Positions 48,595-56,860 are shown, counted from the first letter of the stretch. The stretch is DNA of 64,000 nt from Pseudomonas sp. URIL14HWK12:I12 (GCF_003097135.1 NZ_QEQL01000003.1:513954-577953), one strand, 5' to 3'. Made by a program: numbers and translations. Notes: generated from the letters alone by a model not told the origin.

Positions 48595-49499
48595 CGCAGC
48601 CACCCCTTGCGCTTGATGTATACCAGTGGCAGCAGGGCAAACAGTGCTGTCAGCGCCATGACCATCCACTCTCCCCAAGGCAGTTCAAGTTCCGGCATGT
48701 AGGCAAAGTTCTGCCCATAGAAGGAAGCCACCAGCGTAGGTGGGGTGAACACCGCCGTGACCACGGTGAAGATCCTGATGATCTGGTTCTGCTTGATGTC
48801 CAGTGTGGTCATCAGCGACTGCTGCCTGTGGCGCACTCTGCCGTGCTGGAAAAGCGCATGGCGGCGTGCACTGCCGATGTCGGCCAGCAGTGCCCGTGCC
48901 GGCGCCCCGCGGGTGTCGTCGTCAAGCCGGCGGCGCAGCCAGCGACAGGCCCTGGCGAGCATCAGTTGCGCCTGGATGACGTTGGCCATCAGCTCCTCTG
49001 CCTCGCCCAGCGCCACCGCGGTGGTGGCGATGTCGGCAACACCGGAGTGTATGCTGGGCGCTTCGCAACCTTGGGAGCCCGGATGGCTGGCGCCCAACGC
49101 GGTGGAGAGCATGGCCAGCAATGAGTGAGCTTGCTGATTGAGCGCCACCAGCACATTGAACAAATGGCGTGCCGGCGGGAGAGCGGGCCCTTGCTGAAGG
49201 GTGTCGAGAACCGCCAGACGGGCACAGGCCAGCGCCTGCGGCGCCTGCTCGATGCTGATGAGGATGTCATGCCTCAAGGCAAACAGGATGTGGGCTTGAC
49301 GGTACTGGCCCTCGTCCAGATAGACCCAGTTCAGTGGCAGCAGCAGGAAACCCTGGCTGTAATGCAGGCCGTGCTGTTGGGCGGCGACCGTCAAACCGAA
49401 ATGCTGAGCCAGATAAGCCTGGCTTGCCGGGTCGTGTGCGTCCATCCCTAGCCAGCCAGCTTGGAGCAGGGCGGCGCGTTGTTCGTCGAGACGGCTCAT
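48591..49499 (-). CDS. CorA-family-like protein 2 with GQN in place of GMN
   Basis: The 302-residue protein is closest of the three to true CorA. Its C-terminus reads IIRIFTVVTAVFTPPTLVASFYGQNFAYMPELELPWG, then a second helix and a KRKGWLR tail. The GMN motif is GQN (262-264). The long helix before it carries the usual MTTLDIKQNQ segment. It overlaps neighbours on both sides by 4 bp. It may form a pentamer alone or with the other paralogues. Confidence 0.88.
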   Translation of the reverse strand: MSRLDEQRAALLQAGWLGMDAHDPASQAYLAQHFGLTVAAQQHGLHYSQGFLLLPLNWVYLDEGQYRQAHILFALRHDILISIEQAPQALACARLAVLDTLQQGPALPPARHLFNVLVALNQQAHSLLAMLSTALGASHPGSQGCEAPSIHSGVADIATTAVALGEAEELMANVIQAQLMLARACRWLRRRLDDDTRGAPARALLADIGSARRHALFQHGRVRHRQQSLMTTLDIKQNQIIRIFTVVTAVFTPPTLVASFYGQNFAYMPELELPWGEWMVMALTALFALLPLVYIKRKGWLR

Positions 49500-49771
49500 G
49501 GGGCCACCTGCTCGGCGGTCGCTTCGGGCTTATCAGGCAAAACATGGCTGCCATACAGGTGCAGTGCGGCAAAGCTGCCCAGGATCAGGGTGTAGAGTAC
49601 GATCACCGCGATCATGATCTCGCGCTCGATTCGGGCAGTGCCCGGGCGATTGCGTTGAACCTGGTCGATGGCGTTCTGGCGGCGGATGCTGGCAGCGCCG
49701 GTATCTGGTTGCAGGGTAAGGTCTGCACGCCAGATCAGGCCGGCGTCGTTCGGGGTATTCGATGAATGCAT
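49496..49771 (-). CDS. Small single-pass membrane protein
   Basis: The 91-residue protein has a hydrophilic, charged N-terminal half and one membrane helix near 52-74 (MIAVIVLYTLILGSFAALHLYG), with a short tail. No known family was recognised. It overlaps the CorA-like 2 gene by 4 bp and lies 18 bp after CorA-like 3, so it is translated within the operon. It could be a regulatory subunit of the transporters, but this is inferred from position. Confidence 0.75.
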   Translation of the reverse strand: MHSSNTPNDAGLIWRADLTLQPDTGAASIRRQNAIDQVQRNRPGTARIEREIMIAVIVLYTLILGSFAALHLYGSHVLPDKPEATAEQVAP

Positions 49772-49789
49772 CTGGATCTCCTTGGGCGG

Positions 49790-50617
49790 TCAGCGCAGCC
49801 ACCCGCGCTGTTTGACGTAGATCAGTGGCAGCAGGGCAAGCAGTGCGGTAAGCCCGATCACCATGGGCTCGCCGTACTGCCACTTGAGGATCGGCATGTT
49901 GGCCAGGTTCATGCTGTAGTACGTCGAGATCAGCAGAGCGGGCAGAAATACGGCCGTGATCACCGAGAACACCTTCACGATCTGGTTCTGCTTGACGCTC
50001 AGGGCCATCTGATTGGTCGACTGTAAAAAACGGATACGCAGGTGCATGAATTCGGCGTGTTGCTCGACCGCTTCGATGTCTTCGATCAACACCAGCATTC
50101 GTTCGGCCAGTGGGCCCTGGGCACAGGGCTGCGCACCCTGAGCCTGGTGCGCAGCCAGGGAGAGGCGTAACTGGTTGTCGATGCAGCAGGCCAGTGCGGC
50201 TTCGAGTTGATCGAGCAGGGCCTGGGCATCGATGACATCGCTGACGCCGAAGTCGCGCCCGCGGGTCTCGAGGTTGCCCAGCACCGCACTGGTTTGCGCC
50301 ATCACCTCATCCAGGTGCGTGTCGAGCGCGGCCAGCCATCGCTCTGCGGCGTCGTTGACCGTTTGCAGGCAAGTCAGGAAGCACCCGAGGGCGCAGGCCC
50401 CGGGTTGGGCCTCGGCCAGGCAGGCTTGGTCCAGGGCCACGGCAGCAGTGGCTGATTCGAATGTGGACAGCTGCGTAGGGGTTAGCTCAAAGCCCAGCGG
50501 GGCACAGTGCCAATGGGGGCCTGTCGGGCCTGGAAATTCCAGCCAGAACACGTGCTCGGCCAAAGGCCCCTGTGCCAGAGCTACCCGCTGCCACGCCTGA
50601 TTATGGAGTGTGGTCAT
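49790..50617 (-). CDS. CorA/ZntB-like protein 3 with SMN in place of GMN
   Basis: AGGAGG six bases before ATG 50617 supports this start, giving 275 residues. The long stalk helix (FLQSTNQMALSVKQNQIVKVFSVIT) and pore segment VFLPALLISTYYSMNLANMPIL are clearly CorA-like. The signature, however, is S235-M236-N237, with MPIL for MPEL. The C-terminal helix ends IYVKQRGWLR, nearly the tail of CorA-like 2, showing common descent. It is the third CorA-like gene in transcription order from the right, after two small proteins. Confidence 0.85.
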   Translation of the reverse strand: MTTLHNQAWQRVALAQGPLAEHVFWLEFPGPTGPHWHCAPLGFELTPTQLSTFESATAAVALDQACLAEAQPGACALGCFLTCLQTVNDAAERWLAALDTHLDEVMAQTSAVLGNLETRGRDFGVSDVIDAQALLDQLEAALACCIDNQLRLSLAAHQAQGAQPCAQGPLAERMLVLIEDIEAVEQHAEFMHLRIRFLQSTNQMALSVKQNQIVKVFSVITAVFLPALLISTYYSMNLANMPILKWQYGEPMVIGLTALLALLPLIYVKQRGWLR

Positions 50618-50861
50618 CGCGCGCCTCCTGTGCCTGAGTGGTTGCAGGGCGAAAGAACGTGCTGTGGGAGCTGGAAGTGGACGAGGTGTGGGTGTCGAGC
50701 TCACGGTTGAAGAAAAACAGGGCGGCGACGGCTGCGATCAGCAGCCCCCAGGTATAGCCGAGCATGGCGAAGGCCAAGCGCTCGTATCGTGACCAGCTGC
50801 GGGAGCGTGCTGCGAAAGAGGCACGGCAGCCCCGCCCTGGAATGGGTGGCAAGTTATGCAT
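50601..50861 (-). CDS. Small single-pass membrane protein
   Basis: The 86-residue protein has a basic N-terminus, one membrane helix near 33-51 (MLGYTWGLLIAAVAALFFF) and a Ser/Thr-rich tail. AGGAC stands eight bases before the ATG. Its end overlaps the CorA-like 3 start region by 17 bp, evidence that it is a real coupled gene. No family was recognised, and it is unrelated in sequence to the 91-residue protein although similar in size and topology. Confidence 0.7.
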   Translation of the reverse strand: MHNLPPIPGRGCRASFAARSRSWSRYERLAFAMLGYTWGLLIAAVAALFFFNRELDTHTSSTSSSHSTFFRPATTQAQEARDDHTP

Positions 50862-50896
50862 GAGCAGTGTCCTGCTGAAGGTTTAGGGCTAGCGGT

Positions 50897-51235
50897 TCAG
50901 GCGTGGCCAGCTGCCGATGCGGCGCGACGTGGCCAGCGAAGTAGCGGTGCACGAGGCGGTTGTGCAGGTGGCCCGGCGAGCAACCCGCAAGCTTGCCTCC
51001 CCAGCTGCGTGCGCAGATGTCGGGGCAGATGACGGGCCAGGAGCTGACGGTGCTCGGCACCCATCATTGAAAGCGCATCGCTGGCTTGGCGAAGAGAAAC
51101 TGCGGCCAGTGTCTGAGCGACAGCTAAATGCCCATGTGAGGCGAGCATGGCGTGCAGGGCAGTGGGCTGGTGTGCTGCGATGGCTGCGCGAAGGGCGCGC
51201 TCCAGAGCGATAGGGCGGGGGGCTTTGAGCCGCAT
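50897..51235 (-). CDS. Small helical protein, weakly MgtE N-domain-like
   Basis: The 112-residue frame starts at ATG 51235 with a perfect AGGAGG five bases upstream and is the first full gene of the operon, 35 bp before the next. Residues 20-75 form Leu/Ala-rich helical turns (VAQTLAAVSLRQASDALSMM). These recall the superhelical repeats of the cytosolic Mg2+-sensing N-domain of MgtE, but no acidic Mg2+-binding residues stand out. The C-terminal third is Arg/Pro/Ala-rich and probably disordered. Gene reality is well supported; the family assignment is weak. Confidence 0.6.
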   Translation of the reverse strand: MRLKAPRPIALERALRAAIAAHQPTALHAMLASHGHLAVAQTLAAVSLRQASDALSMMGAEHRQLLARHLPRHLRTQLGRQACGLLAGPPAQPPRAPLLRWPRRAASAAGHA

Positions 51236-51268
51236 GTGAGCCTCCTGTGGCCTGCGGCTGAAGTGCTG

Positions 51269-51370
51269 CTAGCGTCCGCGTGGCGAGCACCTGCCGAGGT
51301 TAGGCCAGGTTGGGTGAATCCTCAGGTTTGGGGGGCAATGCAAGAATGAGTGCGCGGGTTCTGGGTCCAT
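51269..51370 (-). CDS. Proline-rich leader peptide, MgtL-like (candidate Mg2+ sensor)
   Basis: A 33-codon frame begins at ATG 51370 with GGAGG seven bases upstream (51378-51382), an ideal site. It encodes MDPEPAHSFLHC and then a further stretch with five more Pro (seven in 33), ending 33 bases before the first gene of the Mg-related operon. Enterobacterial MgtL starts Met-Glu-Pro-Asp-Pro; there the alternating acid/Pro codons make ribosomes fall off at low Mg2+ and so turn on mgtA. The match here is short but placed before a metal operon. A 5-bp stem (51263-51290) encloses its stop codon. Confidence 0.55.
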   Translation of the reverse strand: MDPEPAHSFLHCPPNLRIHPTWPNLGRCSPRGR

Positions 51371-51439
51371 GGCATGGCCTCCGTATAGGTGAGTGGAATT
51401 GACCAGAGCCAGTCTGGCAGTTTCGCAACGAGACGCACA

Positions 51440-51467
51440 TTGTTCGTCAGCATGCTTTTGCTATACC
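51440..51467 (+). promoter_or_regulatory. Possible promoter of the trpL-trpGDC unit
   Basis: TTGTTC (51440-51445) and TATACC (51462-51467) are 16 bases apart and would start transcription near 51475, about 83 bases before the leader peptide. Match to consensus is only moderate. The -10 lies in a small palindrome ATACC-AA-GGTAT (51463-51474). Confidence 0.3.
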
Positions 51468-51557
51468 AAGGTATCGCCGGCCGCCGCAGCCTGGCTGCGT
51501 ATTGCACCGGCCGCGCCCGTAGGCTACTGTGCCTGCACACTGAAAGAGAGTTCCCCC

Positions 51558-51626
51558 GTGTTGATCGTCAGCAAGCTTCTGATGCGCGTGATCAAAGCCG
51601 TCGCCCGTTGGCGCTGGCGCGCCTGA
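51558..51626 (+). CDS. trpL: trp leader peptide of trpGDC
   Basis: The 22-codon frame starts with GTG at 51558, with AAGAGAG about seven bases upstream, and ends RVIKAVARWRWRA, almost the same as the peptide before trpE. Two Trp codons flank an Arg codon. The GGCGC-TGGC-GCGCC hairpin over these codons is identical to that of the first leader. Stalling at the Trp codons under tryptophan shortage would control read-through to trpG. Confidence 0.8.
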   Translation: MLIVSKLLMRVIKAVARWRWRA

Positions 51627-51636
51627 CCCCCTCCTG

Positions 51637-51668
51637 GCCGGCTATCGCTGGCACTGTTCATATTTCTC
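51637..51668 (+). terminator. Attenuator stem before trpGDC
   Basis: GCCGGC (51637-51642) and GCTGGC (51647-51652) form a 6-bp stem with a TATC loop, followed by the U-rich ACTGTTCATATTTCTC. It begins ten bases after the leader stop, almost as before trpE. A second stem CACCGG/CCGGTG lies further downstream, near 51678-51699, without a T tract. Confidence 0.6.
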
Positions 51669-51754
51669 GTTTCCCTGCACCGGCGGGGCGCGCCCGGTGA
51701 CATCGGCCGCGAACGAGCCTAGCCGTGTGTAATATGTTTCCAGAGGTAAGCGCC

Positions 51755-52354
51755 ATGCTGCTGATGATCGACAACTACGACTCCTTTACTTACAACGTCG
51801 TGCAATACCTGGGCGAGCTGGGCGCAGACGTCAAGGTAGTACGCAACGACGAAGTGACCCTTGCGGACATCGAGGCCATGGCGCCCGAGCGTATCGTGGT
51901 CTCCCCTGGCCCTTGCACTCCGACCGAAGCAGGTATCTCGATCGAGAGCATCCTGCATTTCGCCGGCAAGCTTCCTATTCTCGGCATCTGCCTGGGGCAC
52001 CAGGCCATCGGCCAGGCCTACGGCGGTGATGTGGTGCGTGCTCGGCAGGTGATGCATGGCAAGACCAGCCCGGTATTCCATCACGATGTGGGCGTGTTCC
52101 ATGGCCTGAACAACCCGGTCACGGTGACGCGCTACCACTCGTTGGTGGTCAAGCACGACACGCTCCCCGACTGCCTGGAGGTAACCGCCTGGACCCAACA
52201 CCCCGATGGCAGCTTCGACGAGATCATGGGCCTGCGCCACAAGTCACTGAACGTCGAAGGGGTGCAGTTCCACCCCGAATCGATCCTGACCGACCAAGGC
52301 CACGCGCTGCTGGCCAATTTTCTTCAGCAAACCGGCGGCCAGCGTCAGGGTTAA
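51755..52354 (+). CDS. trpG: Anthranilate synthase component II (glutamine amidotransferase)
   Basis: The start at 51755 ([19 protein letters not shown]) has AGAGG upstream and gives 199 residues. The class I amidotransferase triad is visible: Cys in [11 protein letters not shown], and His/Glu in [11 protein letters not shown]. It supplies ammonia to TrpE; the P. putida homologue may also serve p-aminobenzoate synthesis. It is followed nine bases later by trpD. Confidence 0.96.
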   Translation: MLLMIDNYDSFTYNVVQYLGELGADVKVVRNDEVTLADIEAMAPERIVVSPGPCTPTEAGISIESILHFAGKLPILGICLGHQAIGQAYGGDVVRARQVMHGKTSPVFHHDVGVFHGLNNPVTVTRYHSLVVKHDTLPDCLEVTAWTQHPDGSFDEIMGLRHKSLNVEGVQFHPESILTDQGHALLANFLQQTGGQRQG

Positions 52355-52363
52355 GGAGCTCTC

Positions 52364-53413
52364 ATGGATATCAAGGCAGCACTGGCGCGGGTGGTCGACC
52401 ACCTGGACCTGAGTACCGATGAGATGCGCGATGTGATGCGCCTGATCATGACCGGGCAATGCACCGACGCACAGATCGGCGCGTTCCTCATGGGCCTGCG
52501 CATGAAGAGCGAAAGCATCGACGAAATCGTCGGCGCTGTCTCGGCCATGCGTGAGCTGGCCGGGAAGGTCGAGCTGGCGACGCTCGATCGGGTGGTCGAC
52601 ATTGTCGGGACTGGTGGCGACGGTGCGAACATCTTCAACGTGTCCACCGCCGCTTCGCTGGTGGTCGCTGCGGCGGGTTGCACGGTCGCCAAGCACGGTA
52701 ATCGCGCGGTTTCTGGCAAAAGCGGCAGCGCCGACCTGCTGGAGGCCGCCGGCGTTTATCTGAACCTGACGCCGGTGCAGGTCGCCCGCTGTATCGACAG
52801 CGTCGGCATAGGGTTCATGTTCGCCCAGTCTCACCATGGCGCCATGAAGCACGCTGCCGGCCCGCGTCGTGACCTGGGGTTGCGCACTCTGTTCAACATG
52901 ATCGGCCCCCTGACCAACCCTGCCGGGGTGGTGCATCAAGTGGTTGGGGTGTTCAGCCAGGCGCTGTGCCGGCCCGTAGCTGAGGTGCTGGCACGGCTGG
53001 GCAGCAAGCATGTACTGGTAGTGCATTCCAAAGACGGGCTGGATGAGTTCAGCTTGGCCGCACCGACCTTCGTCGCCGAGCTGCGCCATGGCGAGATCAC
53101 CGAATACTGGGTGCAGCCCGAGACGCTGGGTATCCAGAGCCAGAGCCTCTACGGCCTGGAGGTTGAAAGCCCGCAGGCATCGCTGCAGTTGATTCGCGAC
53201 GCCATCACCCGGCGCAAGACGGCACAGGGCCAGAAGGCCGCTGAAATGATCGTGCTTAACGCTGGCGCTGCGCTGTATGCCGCCGACCATGCTTCCAGCC
53301 TCAAGGAAGGGGTTGCGTTGGCCCACGATGCACTGCACACCGGCCTCGCTCGCGAAAAACTCGAAGAGCTGGGTGCATTCACCGCCGTTTATCAGTTGGA
53401 GAACCAAGTATGA
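52364..53413 (+). CDS. trpD: Anthranilate phosphoribosyltransferase
   Basis: The 349-residue enzyme has [17 protein letters not shown] (PRPP-binding loop), [18 protein letters not shown] and the anthranilate-site Arg in [21 protein letters not shown] lies before the ATG. It transfers phosphoribosyl to anthranilate. Its stop overlaps the trpC start by 4 bp. Confidence 0.97.
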   Translation: MDIKAALARVVDHLDLSTDEMRDVMRLIMTGQCTDAQIGAFLMGLRMKSESIDEIVGAVSAMRELAGKVELATLDRVVDIVGTGGDGANIFNVSTAASLVVAAAGCTVAKHGNRAVSGKSGSADLLEAAGVYLNLTPVQVARCIDSVGIGFMFAQSHHGAMKHAAGPRRDLGLRTLFNMIGPLTNPAGVVHQVVGVFSQALCRPVAEVLARLGSKHVLVVHSKDGLDEFSLAAPTFVAELRHGEITEYWVQPETLGIQSQSLYGLEVESPQASLQLIRDAITRRKTAQGQKAAEMIVLNAGAALYAADHASSLKEGVALAHDALHTGLAREKLEELGAFTAVYQLENQV

Positions 53414-54213
53414 GCGTGCCGACCGTATTGGAGAAAATCCTCGCCCGCAAGGCCGAGGAAGTGGCCGAGCGCAAGGCGCGGGTGAGCCTGGCAGAGGTCG
53501 AGAAGCTGGCAGCAGCGGCCGACCCGGTGCGCGGTTTCGCTCAGGCCCTGCAAGGCCGGGCTGCCAAGAAGCAAGCTGCCGTGATCGCCGAGGTCAAGAA
53601 GGCCTCGCCTAGCAAGGGCGTCATCCGTGAACACTTCGTGCCGGCCGAGATTGCCGCGAGCTATGAACGGGGCGGCGCGGCGTGCCTGTCGGTGCTCACC
53701 GACATCGATTTCTTCCTGGGTGCCGATGCCTATCTGCGCGAAGCGCGCGCAGCGTGCTCACTGCCGGTCATCCGCAAGGATTTCATGATTGACCCTTACC
53801 AGGTGGTCGAGGCTCGAGCGCTGGGTGCCGATTGCATCTTGCTCATCGTTTCCGCGCTGAGCGACTCGCTCATGACCGAGCTGGCTGACGTCGCCAAGGC
53901 GCAGCAATTGGATGTGCTGGTGGAGGTTCACGACGGCAACGAGCTGGAGCGAGCGCTCACGTTGCTGGATACACCGCTGGTAGGCGTGAACAACCGCAAC
54001 CTGCACACCTTCGAAGTAGGGCTCGAAACTACCCTCGACCTGTTGCCGCGTATCCCCAGTGACCGCATGGTCATTACCGAAAGCGGTATTCTGAACCGGG
54101 CGGATGTGGAGTTGATGGAAATCAACGGGGTGTATGGTTTCTTGGTAGGTGAAGCCTTCATGCGGGCTGAAGAGCCTGGCGTCGAGCTGCAACGGCTGTT
54201 CTTCCCGAGCTAG
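53410..54213 (+). CDS. trpC: Indole-3-glycerol phosphate synthase
   Basis: The 267-residue TIM-barrel enzyme is monofunctional, without a fused TrpF. It has [13 protein letters not shown] at the N-terminus and the catalytic Lys residues and Glu in [34 protein letters not shown] and ITESGI. It converts CdRP to indole-glycerol phosphate. It ends the trpGDC unit. Confidence 0.96.
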   Translation: MSVPTVLEKILARKAEEVAERKARVSLAEVEKLAAAADPVRGFAQALQGRAAKKQAAVIAEVKKASPSKGVIREHFVPAEIAASYERGGAACLSVLTDIDFFLGADAYLREARAACSLPVIRKDFMIDPYQVVEARALGADCILLIVSALSDSLMTELADVAKAQQLDVLVEVHDGNELERALTLLDTPLVGVNNRNLHTFEVGLETTLDLLPRIPSDRMVITESGILNRADVELMEINGVYGFLVGEAFMRAEEPGVELQRLFFPS

Positions 54214-54218
54214 CGGCG

Positions 54219-54911
54219 GTGGCGAGCATATTGCGTGTACCCACCGAAGCAGGCCTGGCCGCAGAGCAGCGCTTGCTCGTCGAGGTGTGTGCTGGCAATC
54301 AAACAGGCGGCGTGCTGTTCTGGCAAGCCACCGACCAGGCGCTGGTGATGCCACGCAGGCTTGGCCGCGAAGCCGGCTTCCAGGCAGGTTGCGAAGCGGC
54401 TGCAGCGCTAGGGTGGCCGGTACTGTTGCGTGAAACCGGCGGTGAGCCGGTACCGCAGTCGGCGGCGACCATCAATGTGGCGTTGGTGTATGCCGCGCCA
54501 TCCCAGGACAACGACCGTAACCGTATCGAAACCGCCTACCTGCGCCTTTGCGAACCTCTTTGTGAGGTATTGCGCGAGCAGGGCGGGCAGGCGTCTGTGG
54601 GAGAGGTGCAAGGTGCATTCTGCGATGGGCGCTACAACGTCAACCTGGATGGGCGCAAGTGGGTCGGCACCGCCCAGCGATGGCGCCAAGCCAATGGGCG
54701 GGCGGTGGTGCTGGCCCATGGGGCGATGCTGATGACCAATGATCGCCAAGCCATGGTTGCGGCGGTCAATTCGTTCAACCATGCCTGTGGGCTGCCACAG
54801 CGGTGCGACCCCAATGCGCATATCGCGTTACACGAACGTTTCCCGGGCGTCGACGTGGTGCCGGCCCTTTGCGCAGCATACACCCGCTTGCTGAACCAGA
54901 TCGGCGCCTAG
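54219..54911 (+). CDS. Lipoate-protein ligase A-like protein
   Basis: The 230-residue protein starts with GTG at 54219, five bases after trpC. It shows the BPL/LplA fold pattern: [20 protein letters not shown], then [22 protein letters not shown] and the Lys in [15 protein letters not shown]. These suggest a lipoate or related acyl transfer on a lysine substrate. It is shorter than LplA (about 340 residues) and may be a LipM- or LipL-like transferase. Its TAG stop overlaps the vfr stop as a shared CTAG. Confidence 0.78.
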   Translation: MASILRVPTEAGLAAEQRLLVEVCAGNQTGGVLFWQATDQALVMPRRLGREAGFQAGCEAAAALGWPVLLRETGGEPVPQSAATINVALVYAAPSQDNDRNRIETAYLRLCEPLCEVLREQGGQASVGEVQGAFCDGRYNVNLDGRKWVGTAQRWRQANGRAVVLAHGAMLMTNDRQAMVAAVNSFNHACGLPQRCDPNAHIALHERFPGVDVVPALCAAYTRLLNQIGA

Positions 54912-55546
54912 CGGGTGCCGTACACTACCATCGTCTTGCCCTTGACCTCGATGAGCTTGCGCTCTTCCATGTCCTTGAGCACCCGCCCGACCATCTCCCG
55001 GGAGCATCCTACGATCCGGCCTATCTCCTGCCGGGTGATCTTGATCTGCATGCCCGCAGGGTGGGTCATGGCATCTGGCTGCTTGCACAGCTCGAACAGG
55101 CAGCGAGCCACGCGCCCGGTTACGTCAAAAAAAGCCAGGTCGCCGACTTTGCGCGTGGTATTGCGCAGGCGTTGAGCCATCTGGCTGGTCAGCGCATATA
55201 GGATGTCTGGGGTCTGTTGGGCGATATCGCGGAAACGGTCGTAGCTGACCTCTGCGATTTCGCACTCAGTCTTGGCGCGTACCCACGCGCTGCGCTCCTG
55301 TTGGGTGGCCGGGGGATCAAAAAGCCCGAGCTCGCCAAAAAAGTCGCCTGGGTTCAGATAGGCAACGATCATCTCGCGCCCCTCTTCGTCTTCAATCAGG
55401 ATGCTGACCGAACCCCGAATGATGTACGACAGTGTCTGCGAACGATCACCTGCGCAGATCAGATTGCTTTTAGGCGCGTAGCGGCGCCGCTGGCAATGAT
55501 TCAGAAATTTGTCGAGGTTTTTGATCTTGGGAACAGGCACTGCCAT
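54908..55546 (-). CDS. vfr: cAMP-receptor-like global regulator Vfr/Crp
   Basis: The start at 55546 ([18 protein letters not shown]) gives 212 residues, the size of CRP. An N-terminal cyclic-nucleotide-binding barrel has the phosphate-binding cassette [20 protein letters not shown]. The C-terminal HTH reads [29 protein letters not shown], close to the CRP recognition helix. Vfr controls virulence and catabolic genes. It converges on the ligase-like gene. Confidence 0.93.
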   Translation of the reverse strand: MAVPVPKIKNLDKFLNHCQRRRYAPKSNLICAGDRSQTLSYIIRGSVSILIEDEEGREMIVAYLNPGDFFGELGLFDPPATQQERSAWVRAKTECEIAEVSYDRFRDIAQQTPDILYALTSQMAQRLRNTTRKVGDLAFFDVTGRVARCLFELCKQPDAMTHPAGMQIKITRQEIGRIVGCSREMVGRVLKDMEERKLIEVKGKTMVVYGTR

Positions 55547-55721
55547 GGTCGGATTCCGGCAATCAGGCTGGCGGGCGATAGGGTTCGAATTCTTTGACGC
55601 CATCAAATTGGCACTACTGTATCAGAACTTGTCGGATATGCGATACGGGTGCCAATGCCCTTCGAGCCGAATGGGCATCCTGCCTATGCTAAGCTGGCGA
55701 TCTTTTCCGACGGAGAGCGAG

Positions 55722-56144
55722 ATGAAGGCGCGTATTCAATGGGCCGGCGAGGCCATGTTCATCGGCGAGTCCGGCAGCGGCCACGCAGTAGTGATGGATG
55801 GCCCGCCTGAGGCCGGCGGTAGAAACCTGGGCGTGCGGCCCATGGAGATGGTGCTGATCGGGCTGGGTGGTTGCAGCAACTTCGATGTGGTCAGCATTCT
55901 GAAGAAATCTCGGCAGCCGGTCGAAAGCTGCGAAGCTTTCCTTGAGGCTGAGCGCGCCAGCGAAGACCCAAAGGTGTTTACCAGAGTGCACCTGCACTTT
56001 GTGGTCAAGGGCCGTGGGTTGAAGGAAGCACAAGTCAAGCGCGCAGTAGAGCTATCGGCTGAGAAGTACTGCTCGGCATCGATCATGCTTGGGCGCGGAG
56101 GTGTCGAGATCACCCACGATTACGAGATCATCGAACTGGGATGA
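55722..56144 (+). CDS. OsmC family protein
   Basis: The start at 55722 (MKARIQWAGEAMFIGES, GGAGAG upstream) gives 140 residues. It has the family pattern RPMEMVLIGLGGCSNFDVVSIL with the first Cys and KYCSASIMLGR with the second, the peroxidatic pair of OsmC/Ohr-type thiol peroxidases. It is divergent from vfr, with 175 bp between starts, a gap that should hold both promoters. A strong terminator follows at once. Confidence 0.92.
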   Translation: MKARIQWAGEAMFIGESGSGHAVVMDGPPEAGGRNLGVRPMEMVLIGLGGCSNFDVVSILKKSRQPVESCEAFLEAERASEDPKVFTRVHLHFVVKGRGLKEAQVKRAVELSAEKYCSASIMLGRGGVEITHDYEIIELG

Positions 56145-56173
56145 AAAAAACCGGCCTCAGGGCCGGTTTTTTT
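56144..56173. terminator. Bidirectional Rho-independent terminator (osmC-like / coq7)
   Basis: CCGGCC-TCAG-GGCCGG is flanked by seven A and seven T, so it works on both strands. It lies directly between the stop codons of the converging OsmC-like gene and coq7. Confidence 0.92.
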
Positions 56174-56176
56174 GGG

Positions 56177-56824
56177 TCAGATGCGGTAGGTACTGCTGGT
56201 CATGACCTTGGCCAGAAGGCTCATGCCGAATTTCACTGGTGCTGGAAAGCGTAGGCCGCCGGCATCCAGGGCATTGTCGGCATGTTGCTGCTCATCGACG
56301 CGCATCTGTTCAAGGATCGCTCGTGACTTGCGGTCGTCCTCGGGCAGTTTGACCAGATGCTCGTCCAGGTGCTTGCACACCTGCTGCTCGGTGGCCGCGA
56401 CGAAACCCAGGCTCATTTTGTCACTGATCAGCCCGGCAACCGCGCCGATTCCAAACGACATCCCGTAAAACAGCGGGTTGAGGACGCTAGGGCGGCTACC
56501 CAATTGGCGGATCCGCTGCTCGCACCACGCCAAGTGGTCAACCTCTTCTCCGGCGGCATGCTCCATGGCCTTGCGTACGCCCGGCAGCCGAGCCGTAAGT
56601 GCCTGGCCTTGATACAGCGCCTGGGCACACACCTCACCCGTATGATTGATACGCATCAGCCCGGCGGCGTGGCGGCTCTGGTCTTCGTCCAGAGAGGTGT
56701 CGGGCTCGGGCGCAGCCGGTGTGGGGCGCGACGGCTGCCCGCTGAACGGCAGCAGAGTACGCGCAACGGTATCGGCCTGAAGCAGCAGTTTGTCGAGGGG
56801 GGAGTACTGGCGTTCGGCAGCCAC
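56177..56824 (-). CDS. coq7: 2-polyprenyl-3-methyl-6-methoxy-1,4-benzoquinone hydroxylase
   Basis: GTG at 56824, with GGAGG five bases upstream, gives 215 residues, the length of the P. putida protein; an upstream TTG lacks a site. The di-iron motifs are [23 protein letters not shown] and DEQQHADNA. Coq7 adds the last hydroxyl in ubiquinone synthesis at the membrane. Confidence 0.95.
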   Translation of the reverse strand: MAAERQYSPLDKLLLQADTVARTLLPFSGQPSRPTPAAPEPDTSLDEDQSRHAAGLMRINHTGEVCAQALYQGQALTARLPGVRKAMEHAAGEEVDHLAWCEQRIRQLGSRPSVLNPLFYGMSFGIGAVAGLISDKMSLGFVAATEQQVCKHLDEHLVKLPEDDRKSRAILEQMRVDEQQHADNALDAGGLRFPAPVKFGMSLLAKVMTSSTYRI

Positions 56825-56860
56825 TTTGACCTCCAGTGGGTAATGGAAAAGCCTGTTCAA

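Noticed and set aside
51322..51540. 72-codon leftward frame ending MPWTQNPRTHSC...
   Set aside because: Its only ATG near the GGAGG is 2 bases away, too close; the next ATG in another frame has ideal spacing and encodes MDPEP.
51236..51557. M-box or ykkC-like riboswitch in the leader of the Mg-related operon
   Set aside because: No recognisable M-box core could be aligned by eye; the leader-peptide explanation is better supported.
45391..51754. Prophage or tailocin remnants in the trpE-trpG interval
   Set aside because: No integrase, tail, holin or repressor genes, and no flanking repeats seen.
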